A program made the translations under genes and the position numbers. A model generated the notes under the pieces. That model saw only the letters and a list, made by a program, of their open reading frames with translations. It ran no database searches and was not told where the DNA came from. DNA of 64,000 nt from Taxillus chinensis (lineage: Eukaryota; Streptophyta; Magnoliopsida; Santalales; Loranthaceae). Below, in pieces: positions 44,051 to 54,640 of this stretch (within the stretch, counting starts at the first letter, position 1; each line of letters opens with the position of its first letter). The DNA lies in the NCBI GenBank assembly GCA_023512835.1, contig CM042092.1, positions 50,908,400-50,972,399 of the forward strand, in the 5' to 3' direction.

Positions 44051-44900
44051 ATCCTTCTTCTAGTTCTCATCAACTTTAACTTTGCTAGAAGTTATGACCT
44101 TTCCAAGTCTTGGAAGAAATACTCAATATCCTTTAATCTGATATGAATACCCAACAAATGTTCCTTCCTTAGATCTGGCATGAAACTTGCCTCTCCCTTG
44201 CTCCTTGATCTTCACAAAGCAAGAGGTTCCAAAGCATGAAACTTGCCTCTCCCTTGCCTCTCCCTTGCTCCTTCATTCTACACCATAATTCATAAGGTGT
44301 GCAGTTTGTTCTTGGTCTCAATGTTACTCTGTTAAGTAGATGTACTGCTATTCTTGTTGCCACTGTCCAGAACCTTGCATGGAGATTAGTTTCTAGCAGT
44401 AAGATTCTGTCCATTTCAATGATAGCCCTATTCTTCCTTTCAATAACCCCATTCTACTATGGAGTTCTTGTTGCTGATAATTAGTGCAAAATTCCATGTT
44501 TGTTCAAGTACCTTTCAAAGGTTTCATTGGTAAACTCAGTACCCTAATTAGATCTTAAAATCTTAATTGTATGGCCATTATCATTTTCAGCCATTCTTCT
44601 GTACTTCTTCAAGCACTCTAGAACTTCTGTCTTGTGTCTTAAATACATAATACAAGTTCTTCTAGTGAAGTCATCTACAAATAAGATGAAAGTGTTGAGT
44701 CTCTTGTTCCTCATGTGTTGAGTCATCTACACATAAGTCAGTTTGAATAATTTCTTGAGCTACTTTTGAGCTATACTCCTTTACTTTGTAATGAAATCTG
44801 GTTTGTTTTCCATGTAAGCATGCTGATATGTGGAATTTATGCATTGTGTTTATGTATGTTTTATCTCTCATTTTGCATGTGTTTTTATGCTTGAGTGTGT
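44051..44900 (-). pseudogene. Ty1/copia integrase fragment
   Basis: From 44871 down: ACLHGKQTRFHYK (end of the zinc-binding region), VAQEIIQTDLC, FILFVDDFTRRTCIMYL (first catalytic Asp region), KILRSN then TAG then GTEF, where the second catalytic Asp is replaced by Asn and followed by a stop. GVIERKNRAIIEM follows (the Glu is present, with two stops just before it), then LLLETNLHARFWTVATRIAVHLLNR and TPYELW. A local 60-bp duplication (GAAACTTGCCTCTCCCTTGC, 44183 and 44239) adds decay. The zinc-binding N-terminus and all upstream gag are missing. Confidence 0.85.
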
Positions 44901-45228
44901 GGTTTTGGAATTAGTTTAGGATGTATTATGCTTGTGTAGTTTTGTAGGTTTTTCTAGAAAAAGGGAGCTAAGGATTCCAAAGCAAGGATGAGCATGGTAC
45001 CCAAAGAGGTCAAGGAGCAAGCATGAAGATTTTCATTGTGCACGTGTTCAATGCATGTGACCAGTGCACGTGGCACTTCTGGATACATGCAGACTTAAGT
45101 ATGAAGTGAACAACATTACAAGCAATGTTTGCTCTTGCACATGTGGAATAGTTGCATGAACGTGACGACGTTGGACACGTTCAAGCTTATTTATGAAATC
45201 TGGTTTGTTTTCCATGTAAGCATGCTGA
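44791..45228. repeat. Interruption in the copia integrase flanked by a 36-bp direct repeat
   Basis: ATGAAATCTGGTTTGTTTTC plus the following 16 bp (44791-44826) is repeated exactly at 45193-45228. The 366 bp between carry no copia coding sequence but have LTR-like text (TGCACGTG and CAGTGCACGTGG words). The origin is unknown: either insertion with an unusually long duplication, or unequal duplication plus capture. Confidence 0.7.
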
Positions 45229-45428
45229 GCAGACATGCTCTCTTTCTCTTTTGATGTCTGGGATGTCTCTAATGGCCTTATAGTTGGTAACCGAATATGA
45301 TATGCATATGTTATGAATGGAATGCACCATGAAAGATTTGAAAAAAGTATATTTTATTGAAAACAAATGTTCAACGCTTCAAAAGACATTAAAATAGAAT
45401 ACATGAAATCCCAATAACCCCTTAAGCA
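45229..45428 (-). other. Region below the Ogre-like protease ORF
   Basis: No coding sequence was recognised. On the minus strand it contains TTTTCAATAAAATATAC (about 45350-45366), a possible polyadenylation signal just after the G-patch frame. In Ogre elements this position corresponds to the spacer or intron between gag-pro and RT. Confidence 0.45.
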
Positions 45429-46126
45429 TTACATTATGGGGAGGTCCAAGCTGGTCCAATTGTTCAATGGCTGGTTGGTATCCTCTCGCACCACCAGAAC
45501 CATCTCGCTCAGTGCATGCTCGTCTGTGTCCAATGCGGCTACAGTTCCAGTCTCAGTTTCAACTTGGCTTTTGTGGATAAACCCTCCAGTCCGGAATGTA
45601 TCATTTAAAGGGGGAAAGCTCCTCTTTTCCTCTCGTATTGGCCTTTTATGCAACTTTGCCATTCTGATTTCTCTCCTTTTGCAGCTTCCCTCTGTCTGTC
45701 AGCTTTTGTAAGCACGTAGCCTAACCCAAACTTCTCGGTATTTTCTCGGATGGTCAATGGTTTCTGAATTCCTTGAGCTCTTGGGCCTAATCCTTGCCCT
45801 AGTTTGTACCCCTGTTTGATCATGGTGGCTGCGACCATTCTTGCAGCGTTCGAGAGATAATGGCTTGGGGCATAAGTGACATTCACCATCTCAAACGCCC
45901 GATAGGAGCATTCTGGTATATCTTCATTGTTCTCAACATAAGGAACTAATGATGGCTTAGTGACTAGGAAACTTGTTTCGTCAGAGATGCTAATGAGTTG
46001 ATCTCCCATCACAAATTTCATCTTTTGATGGAGGCTTGACGGCACTGCTCCTGCCATGTGGATCCAGGGTCTTCCCAATAAACAACTATAGTAGGGCGTA
46101 ATGTCCATCACTTGAAGTTCCACCAT
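45429..46126 (-). pseudogene. Ogre-like protease end and G-patch domain
   Basis: First part 46126-45605: VELQVMDITPYYSCLLGRPWIHMAGAVPSSLHQKMKFV, the conserved region after the protease active site, then a G-patch-type segment (AARMVAATMIKQGYKLGQGLGPRAQGIQ...), a nucleic-acid-binding motif typical of plant Tat-lineage gag-pro proteins. A frameshift near 45660-45610 leads to 45662-45429 (SFPPLNDTFRTGGF, NNWTSLDLP), the usual C-terminus. Confidence 0.84.
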
Positions 46127-46249
46127 AAAAGTCGCTGGCCCAATTAGGAGTCAAATGTCCAGAGTTCCCACCATATTATGTTTGCCTCCATCGAATGCCT
46201 GTACCTGCATTGTATAAGGGCACATATAGGATGCGTCGACCGGAAGTTG

Positions 46250-46936
46250 TTACAGTATATGTAAGGGCATAATGTTCAAGGCAGATCCGTTGTCGATAAG
46301 TACTCGAGCTACGGTGTGCTCCTTACATTTGATTGTGATGTGCAGATCTTTTATATGTCCCTTTCCTTCCTGGGGCAGCTCGTCATCTCTAAAGCTGATG
46401 ACGTTGTTCATAATGAGGTTACTAGTGAGTCCATCCACATTCGCCACCGGGATGGTTGGAGGAACATAGGCTTGGCTCAGAACCTTCATTAGTGCTTCCC
46501 GGTGAGGTTGGGAATCCATCATTAATGAGAGCAATGAGATGCGAGCCAGTTGTCGACTTAGCTGATCCACAATGTTATACTCACTTTGCTTCATGAGTTT
46601 CAGAAATTTTGTTGTCTCTTCTTCAGTGACTGGTGCTCCTACCTTTGTTACCTCCAGTGTTGGCTCAATGTCTGGTTCAACAGCTTTTTCTTTCCTTGCT
46701 TTGTTAACCATATCAGGGGCATAAGCACAACCACTCTGGGTTTTCTTTTCTGCTGCGGTGGCTCCCTGAACTACCTCACAGTTGTAGTTCCATGGGACTG
46801 CATTATCTGCCTTGTAGGGGAAAGGGGCAGGAACATGTATGGTGAGAGGTGTAATTCCATGAGGGAGTAGTGGGATTTCTGGAGTCTTAACATTCAAGAC
46901 AAGGGGGGTTGGCACCCACGATGGTTTGTATGACAT
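46250..46936 (-). pseudogene. Ogre-like aspartic protease
   Basis: 228 codons. A Pro-rich lead (PEIPLLPHGITPLTIHV) is followed by KKTQSGCAYAP, EEETTKFLKLMKQSEYNIVDQL and ALMKVLSQAYVP. The active site is RVLIDNGSALNIMPL at about residues 210-224, with the DNGSA form usual for this lineage. It is in frame with the 46126 segment across two stops, but out of frame with gag because of a shift between about 47056 and 46936. Confidence 0.86.
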
Positions 46937-47055
46937 TCTCCTTGGATCATGTGGCTTTGATTGTCTGTCTCTTCCCTGGAGAATTCGATCATCCTTTGGT
47001 CCATGAGTTTTTGCACCACCTCGGAAAACTCACTACATTCTGCGATATCATGTCC

Positions 47056-47499
47056 CTACGGGATCTTGTGATAATTGTATTGTTTTTCCCCATATGTTCC
47101 CTTTCCTGCCTCTGGCGTGTCTTTAGCAAGTATATACCCATGTTCCTGTAGCAGGGTAAACAAATATGTTTTCTCCATTTGTACTTGGGAGACCTTCTCC
47201 AGCCATCCTTCATTCTCGATACTAGCAACATTGTTGGAGTGTTCTGGGAGAGGATTACTGTTCACATTTGGCGTCCCAGTCAGTGCAGAAAAATCTGGCC
47301 ACTTTGCATCCTTTAAGGCCTGAACCTTCCTTTTGAATGTCATGCAGTTTTCGATATCATGTCCAGCTCCACCGGCATGATATGTACATCTAACATTTGG
47401 TTTATACCAAGTTGGGGGAGGAGACCTTATTTCTCCCAAGGGTGTAAAAAGTACCAACCTTGCTTCTAGGAGCTTTGGGTATAATTCAGCATATGTCAT
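47056..47499 (-). pseudogene. Ogre-like Gag, C-terminal part with zinc-finger-like motif
   Basis: TYAELYPKLLEARLV..PLGEIRSPPPTWYKPNVRCTYHAGGAGHDIENCMTFKRKVQAL. The CX2HX5HX4C-like cluster (CTYHAGGAGHDIENC) is the characteristic nucleocapsid-type motif of this lineage. Same frame as 48840-48049 and 47979-47587. Confidence 0.86.
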
Positions 47500-47586
47500 T
47501 GAAATCGGGTTAAACTCTTGTCGTGGCCGACGAGGAGCCTGATTCGCTCCTGCATGTTGAGTCTGGGCCCTTGGTTGCCCCTGTCC

Positions 47587-47979
47587 TTAGAATGCGGGTC
47601 TCGGTCCGTCTAGAGCTGACGCCCTTGGTTGCTCTTGGTATGGTGCTCTTGGTTGAAATGGGTTTGGTGCCATTGGATATGGAAATGGAACCCCTCCTTG
47701 TGGTAAATAGGGAACGAATTGGGGAGCAGGAGCAGGTACAGCATAGGCAGCTACCGGTGACCCTCTGTAGCACCCTGGTGCTTGGTAGAATATTGGTTGT
47801 ATCGGTGGGTGTGATGGGTATACTAGGTTGGTCTTATTTTCCTTCTTCTTTGCTGGTGGTTGAAACCGTTTTGATGCCTCAGCCACATCACCCTTTAGCT
47901 TTCCTCCTTTAATTCCACTTTCTACACGTTCATCGGATGCAACCAAGTCTGCAAAGCTGCTGGAGACGTTACCGATCAA
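47587..47979 (-). pseudogene. Ogre-like Gag, middle part
   Basis: SFADLVASDERVESGIKGGKLKG, then a long Pro/Ala/Gln-rich region (FYQAPGCYRG...YLPQGGVPFPYPM) as in related gag proteins. In frame with both neighbours; stops near 48047 and 47587 separate them. Confidence 0.83.
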
Positions 47980-48048
47980 CTTCTCGTAGTAAACGTCTTT
48001 TAGTGTGTTGATAAAAAGAGTAGTGAGTTCTCTTTCAGTAAGGGGAGG

Positions 48049-48840
48049 TTAGACCTCCACAGCAGTCTCTCTCCATCTTCGTGCAGAGTCTTTGAAGTTT
48101 TCATCGGATCCCTTTTCCATGGACTGTAAGGTTAGTCGGTCTAGCGCTAACTTGGTGACGTGCTTGTACTGGGCCAAGAAGGAGGTGGCCAGTTCTTTCC
48201 ATGTCTTGATGCGGTTACCATCCAATTGAAAGTACCAGCGGAGGGATGCCCCAATTAGACTTTCCTGGAAACAATGCATATGGAGCTTGTCCTCTCCTGC
48301 ATAGGCTGCCATGTTTTGGCAATACATGGCTAAATTTGTCTTCGGACATCGGGTCCCGTTGAACTTCTCAAACTCTGGCATTTTGAACTTTGGTGGCAGC
48401 ACCACTCTAGGGACCAGACATAAGTCTTGTGGGCTAGTCATGCCATAGCTATCGATGCCTTCTATGGCTTTCAACCGTTCCTCCAGTCGTCTTATGGCAG
48501 GGGACTTAATGTCCTCCTTCGGAGCTAGAGACCCAATTACCTCCATTGCATGTCCTGATACGGGCATAGTGAAGTGAGTTTCATTTGGAGTTAGGGCTTG
48601 TGCCATAGCAGGATGATAGGTGGGTGCCTGGCTTGGAGCCAGATTGGGCAGTTGAACTGCTTCCTGCCCCTGCTCATGATGGTGATTGGTAGTTCCCCCT
48701 ATCGGGGTTCCTCTTACCGGGATTCTTTCTCTTTCTTCAGTCAGCTTGGCGAGCATGTCCATCATCAAAGCCATTTTCCCCTTCAAGGCTTGTTGTGATT
48801 GTTCTAAACCAATGAGTCTGTTCTCTGCTTCGTCTACCAT
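48049..48840 (-). pseudogene. gag: Ogre-like Gag, N-terminal part
   Basis: Starts MVDEAENRLIGLEQSQQAL with a coiled-coil-like N-terminus (residues 1-45) containing KGKMALMMDMLAKLTEE. The retrotransposon gag domain follows at about 150-260: PPKFKMPEFEKFNGTRCPKTNLAMYCQNMAAY, CFQESLIGASLRWYFQLD, WKELATSFLAQYKH and LQSMEKGSDENFKDSARRWRETA. The start is chosen as the first Met of this conserved N-terminus. It ends at a stop at 48049; the same frame resumes and continues. Confidence 0.87.
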
Positions 48841-49126
48841 TGGTTGTGGTTGTGATACTTGATTGCAGCGAGATCTGAGATTGTAAGAGTGCGCAATCCT
48901 AGAGAAAGGCTGCTACCCACTTGGGTACAAGGGAATTTTTATTTGATTTTTTTTCATTTGATATGTATGTATGTATGAATGTATATGCGGAGGGTTAGAG
49001 AAACAAACAACTTTATTGCAAGCAAAACACATAATATAAAAACACAATACAAACATACAATGCCGAAATGCCATGTAAAATGAAAGCTATTGCTACATGA
49101 TCTTAAGGCATTCTTCCAATCATCTA

Positions 49127-50566
49127 CTAAGTAGTACGGTGCCTCTTCCTCTGGAGTGGTCGCTCACCAGCTTCCTCCCTCTGCTGTAATATGGTCTCGA
49201 CCTGTTTTTCCCTCAGCTACAACCTCTGTAGAGTTCCTTCTAAAGATGTTTCTAACCTTTGGATCTACTGCCTAAGAGTCTAATTCTCTTGGAGGATAGC
49301 TCTCATGTTCGAAGTTAACTATGGCTTGTGTTGTGCCCTCCAAGATATGTATGTAGGATAAACACCAACTTTTGGACTATTGGGCTGGATCTTGTGTGGG
49401 GTGGACCATGCCTGATACATCTTTTTGCCTTTTTCTATGAGCATGGTTCTGTCATAGGTGAAGTCACAATCTTCCATGTCGAATAGCACAGGGATAATCT
49501 GATGATGCCCAACTTGTCTTCCACCTTGCAGTGGTGCATATGCAGTTCCTCCCTAAGGACCTAAGAGTGGGACCCAATTATAGTCCCCGCAGCTATAAGT
49601 CATGGAGACCACCGGCATCCAAGGAGCAGTCCAGGCAATGTCAGCTTTTGTGAGGTTCTCTAACTTCTTCTTCCAACCTTCAAAGTCTTGAGGTAAACTC
49701 CATTTGCTGAGTAGAATATCCAATAGTGTTGTGGCCGATAACTGATAAACAGCAGGAAAACGAGGAACACTACAAGGGAAATGACCTTGCATCCAGGTGC
49801 ATAGAAGAGGCAGGCACCCCATGAACTGTCCCGAGCCTTTATTCCTTAGATAAGTAAGGGATCGAATAATTTCAGCCAATATAGCAGGGGTAGGGTCACA
49901 TCCTTTGAGCACCTGCTGGACCAAATCCACAATTGCTCCATCGATGTGGGCCGGTATCCTCGGGAAAATGACTAGCCCATATATAGCTAGTGTAAGTAAT
50001 TTGTGCGCCCCTGCTTCTATTGCAACCTGTATCATTTCTTTGATTGTTGCCCATGAAAGATACTCTCGGCCACCATACATTGTGGCTGCTAGTGAGTCCC
50101 ATACCGGCTTTCCCATTATCTCAGCAAAGGCGCTTCGACATGATCTTCTGGGCTCCGGTAGATAAATCTTCATTTTGTTTTCCATGGGGATATCCATTAG
50201 CCTTTAGTATTCTTCTATGGTCGGAACAAGATCTACACCGTCGAAGTCAAAACACCGCCGTTGAGGCTCCGAGAAATACATAGCTGCCCCAAGCATATCC
50301 TTATCGGCCAGTAGCTCGGTCACATGGAGCAAATCCCCAAACTGTTGTATATATATGCTTTTCCTTTCGTCTGACCACTGGCTCTATAGCCTTTGTACCT
50401 CCTTAGTGTAGTCCAACTAATCTTCTATGATAATATGTTCTGTCTTGTGGGTTTCTCCTAGTGGAAAATCTCCAAGGCGCAGTTGGATGTCCCCAGATGC
50501 TTGGGCTACCACCGCGACAGCCTCCTTATCCTGAAGGCCTTTTAGGAGATGATTGAAAGTTGCCAT
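49127..50566 (-). pseudogene. Ogre-like ORF1 upstream of gag (DUF7745-type)
   Basis: A single 480-codon frame, from ATG at 50566 (MATFNHLLKGLQD) to TAG at 49127, broken by several in-frame stops (before 50197, near 49552 and near 49320). The best open part, 50197-49553, has PEPRRSCRSAFAEIMGKPVWDSLAATMYGGREYLSW, LTLAIYGLVIFPRIPAHIDGA and CLPLLCTWMQGHF. The C-terminus is coiled-coil-like (RLETSLEGTLQRL, EKQVETILQQREEAGE). Such an ORF before gag is characteristic of Ogre-type elements. Its role is not established, and the domain name is from memory of similar plant proteins. Confidence 0.78.
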
Positions 50567-51255
50567 GCCTATATGAATGTTGTGTTATGCATGATGAGAG
50601 GTTAGGATGGCAGTTTAAACAACTATTAAAGCACATAGACAAGATAAAAGAATAAACCAATAGTAAGGCAAATAATATGTGTAGGGGATGACTTAAGGAC
50701 TATCCTACAAAAAAGAGGTTAGCATGGCATGGAATGAGCAAACAACATGTGGGTCAATGCCCCTGATGGGCTTCTATTGCTAGACCTATCTTATTCGTTG
50801 GTTTCCAAACTTTCTTTATAGAGGGCTCCGTACACCATGGGATTTACCGAAGAGGGCTCTTAAAAGAACGTGCCTTAAAAGAACCTCAAGCTTAAGTGAG
50901 GAGTCCGAGGCCCCATTGCGGATAATGATTAACGCGCTAGGGACCGTACTGAACCTCGCTAACCTAAATTGTGATAAACCCAGGTATAGGGTTATGCATG
51001 AATGTAACAGGTAGGGAAAGCAGTAAAGCACAACTATCATAGTAGCTTAAAGCATATAAATGAATCACAATTACAAAAAAAATGGCAGTTAAAGCGTATA
51101 AAGAAATCACAATTACAGTTGAGTAAACAAAATGACAGTTATTATGGCAGTTAAAGTGTATAAATAAATCATAATCACAACTAACAGTTAAATATATACA
51201 AAAATAAAATAACCTCTTATTCCTAGTGCTAGACCTAACTATCTAAAGTTTCAGG
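50567..51255 (-). other. 5' untranslated region of the Ogre-like element
   Basis: AT-rich, without recognisable coding. A 30-bp-scale repeat (ACAGTTAAAGYRTATAAA..ATCACAATTACA) occurs about three times between 51040 and 51190. Confidence 0.55.
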
Positions 51256-51273
51256 TCCCCAGCGGAGTCGCCA
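51256..51273 (-). other. Primer-binding site, tRNA-Arg type
   Basis: On the minus strand TGGCGACTCCGCTGGGGA, 2 nt after the LTR end. The plus strand reads TCCCCAGCGGAGTCGCCA, i.e. a tRNA 3' end with CCA. Ogre elements are described as using tRNA-Arg with this site. Confidence 0.85.
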
Positions 51274-53062
51274 GCTATCATCACTGGTTTTTGTCCAAGC
51301 CTGTTTGGGGTGGGCTCAGACTAAACCAATGGTGAGAAATTGAGAGTCGCCACCAACTGTTTTTGGGGTATAGTTGGATACCCTCTACCTTGAGTAGCAA
51401 AAATGTGGTCAGCGTTATCAGAGAAGGGTTCAGGAGTTGGTTACGTGTAGGGAAGGATTAGCACCCCTATAACGCCCTTTCAGTATCTATTTTTGGAAAA
51501 GGAGGTTTTCTATTTATTGTCACTGTTGTGCTTAGGTTAGGTTTCCTAGAAAGTCTAGGTTGTTTATTTGGCTAAGTTATTTGTTAAAGTTATGGTTAAA
51601 ATTGATTTACCTTAAATTTCTAAAGAGAATCCTAAAAGTTTTGGTTTTTTATTTGAAGTGGAAAATGAAATCCTAATTTTTATTTTTATTTTTTGTTTTT
51701 TTTGTTTTTTTTTTGTTGTTTTTTGTTTTGTTTTTTTTTAAAGAACGATTTGTTTTGTTTTGTCTTGGTTTTTAACTTTTGAAAACTTTTCTTCTTTTTT
51801 TTTTGTTTTGAAAACCCAAAGTCATAAATGCATATCAAAGTAATGAACACATACATTAAAATAAACAAACATGGAGTGTGTGATTATGACATTCACAAAT
51901 AGATAAAAATAAAAGCACTCTTTTTTTTCTTCTTTTTTTCATCATCTTCTCTTTTTTTATACCTCTCCTTGCGCTCTCTGTTTTTTTTGTTTTCACTATA
52001 TTTTACATATTACAACGTACAACATGCAAATAAAGAAAATACAAGGAAAATACAACGGCAAATACTAAAAATTACATCAAATATAGAGATAAGCTAAAAA
52101 AATGAAAACCAGGAAAATACTAAAATTACATCAAAAAAATATAGCAACAAATGTAAATTACACTGACTTTGGCTTGAATGGGGCTTTAACACAGGATGTC
52201 CGTCTGAAATATTCTGCCTGCACCGAAAGATGCTTGCTCACCCAAATCACCAAATTCCAGTAACGCCAAGTGCAACGATCAGCTAGGACGTACTATGGAG
52301 ACTGCCGAGGTATGCTAGGATTTTTTTTGTTTGTCTTTTTTGAGCTGGTAACGAAAAGACTATATTTTTTTAGGGTATAAAACGTGAGAGAAAGGGAAGA
52401 TGTTTTCTTTGGGCGAGAGAGAATCTGGGGGGCTTTTTTTTTTTTTTGATTTTGAGAAATGAAGCTAAGGGAAAGAGAGAGTATGGGAAGGATTTTTGTT
52501 TTTGGTTTTGGGGAAGGGAGAGAGCTTGGGCGAAAATCTGGGTGTTCCTCTCTGAGCGTAAGTCAATGTAAAGACTTGTATTTGGGTAGTGTTGAGAGAT
52601 AGCCATTTTATGGGCATGCAACTATCTAGACTGTAGTGTAGTCGTCGATGTGAGCATTTTAACTGTACCTGGGCTCAATTCCGAGTCGGGGCCCCATTTT
52701 GTAAGGACCCGTATTTGAGGGGCCTTGGAGATAGCCTTGAGTTAGACCTTATTTTAACAAATGGATATCAGCACAATGATGTGCTCATCAAATGGAGAAT
52801 TTTGACTGTACTTGGACTAAGTTTGGGATTTGAGGCCCTAAGGGGTATTTTCGGGATTTCACAAATAATTTTATATTCCCTTTTAAATTACCTGGGTTTG
52901 TATTTTGAGCTTTGGGTCTCCCTTCAAAGGAAAACCCAATATGAGAGAGTGGGCCTTTCTTCTTGGGTTTACTTAACCACCATTGGGCTGCATTTGGTCT
53001 TGGGCTTCTATTGAAAAAACAAAATAATAAAAAGAAAGAAAATAGGAGAAAAGAAACGGAAA

Positions 53063-53066
<4 letters not shown>

Positions 53067-53110
<44 letters not shown>
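53067..53110 (+). repeat. (GA)n microsatellite with G run
   Basis: About 17 GA units followed by GGGGGGGG, in the probable leader region of the family E LTR. GA runs stand at the same relative place in families A and B. Confidence 0.9.
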
Positions 53111-53111
<1 letters not shown>

Positions 53112-54595
53112 AGACGATCCAGAGTTGGAGGAGTTTCTGGCGATCAAGGATTCCTTTTAGACGACGGGAGGCCGGAGGCATTGAGGTAGTAAGGATACAG
53201 ATCGCTCCGTTCTTTTCCCCAATTCTTTTTCTGCAACACGAGGTAGGGATTTTAAGTTTTGTCTCTTTGTCGTCTCTCTCTTACAGATTCTAGAAAACAA
53301 AATTTATGTGATGATCTGGGATGTTGAAAAGAGATTTTTAATATATATTGAGTTTCTAAATTCACCCTGAGCCTATGGATGATCTGGGGTTTTTTTGTCT
53401 CGAGTTTTCTAAATTTCTGAATTTCTGCGTGAGATTATTTGTGCCTTTGGGTTAGGGGTCATTTGTATACCCATTGTCTTGAGACTATTTAGATGAAAAA
53501 TTTTAGGAAAAACCCTGTATCTGGTTTGGCTAAGGCCTCTGGTATTGGGAAATCAAAATGAGGGTGAGGTCAGAGTTGGATTTAGACCCTGTTTACAGAC
53601 TTAGAATCTCAATAACTTCTAAACTAAAACGAATTTGAGGTTGGTCCTTTAGGGAAAAATGATTAGAATGACAAAAGGAAGGTTTTGGAGCCTACACGTG
53701 AGAATGCCTTTTTCACTTGCAGATTCATTCTTGCTCCAAATTGCTCCAAATTTTAGGTGAAGCTTCCTTAGAGGCATCTGAGTTGAAATACCCCTGCACG
53801 TGAGAATGACCTTTTCACGTGCAACCTTATTTTTGGCTAAAAATCGTCCCTAAACCTTCTGGGATGGTTAGAATGATGTTCTGAGTTAATTTGCCTCTGC
53901 CCGGGACAATAAGTTTTCACGTGCAGCTTGTTTTGGGATCCCCTTGAGGTGGATAAGCTTCCTTTGAAAGGTTGTTGATGATCCAGACTATGAGTGTGAG
54001 AAATGTGTAGACTTTAGGGTCCATGAGGAGTTAGGTGATGTTATATGTAATGATTTGATTGTTCTGAGACTATCTGTTGTTTTACATTCTGAGTTGAGTT
54101 TTTGTATGCTAAATGAGTTGCATGTTTGTACTATGTTTGTTGAGTTATGTTTATTGAGTTGAGATTGTTGAGTTGTATATGTTGAAATGTGTATGTTGAG
54201 GACCCCAGAAACGCGGGGAGTTGAGATGAGAACCCCAAAAATGCGGGGATTGAGCTGAGTATGGGACAGTTATTATACTGTACCCCTTGAGATGAGATTC
54301 ACATTTGCCTGGTGTGGTATGTTACATCGTCGTGGTGGCGGGCTGTCCTCTGCCCTCCAGTGTAGGCTGAGGTATGAGGCGTGTTTACTGGGTGATGGTT
54401 ATTGTTTTAGCTTAAGTCACTACACGAGCACATGCATCCACTTGACATGCATAGTTTTAGAGTGGGACGGGACTGGGGAGACTTGATCCCTACTGAGCTG
54501 TGGTGCGCTCACCCCTCCTATGAACTGTTCTTTGCAGGACCTAGCAGGTGATAGGCAAAAGAGCTGAGTTGGTAGGCCGCTGGGGCTGTATGGCC

Positions 54596-54596
54596 T

Positions 54597-54640
<44 letters not shown>
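54596..54640 (+). repeat. (TA)n(CA)n microsatellite
   Basis: TATATATA followed by about 13 CA units within the family E LTR. Confidence 0.9.

Noticed and set aside
45429..50566. Endogenous pararetrovirus (caulimovirid) as the source of the minus-strand ORFs
   Set aside because: The presence of LTRs, a tRNA-Arg-type primer site, a DNGSA protease and a G-patch segment fit the Ogre/Tat lineage; no movement protein or caulimovirid coat motif was seen.
52788..53147. Ser-Leu repeat frame (minus strand)
   Set aside because: Produced by the GA microsatellite in the family E LTR.
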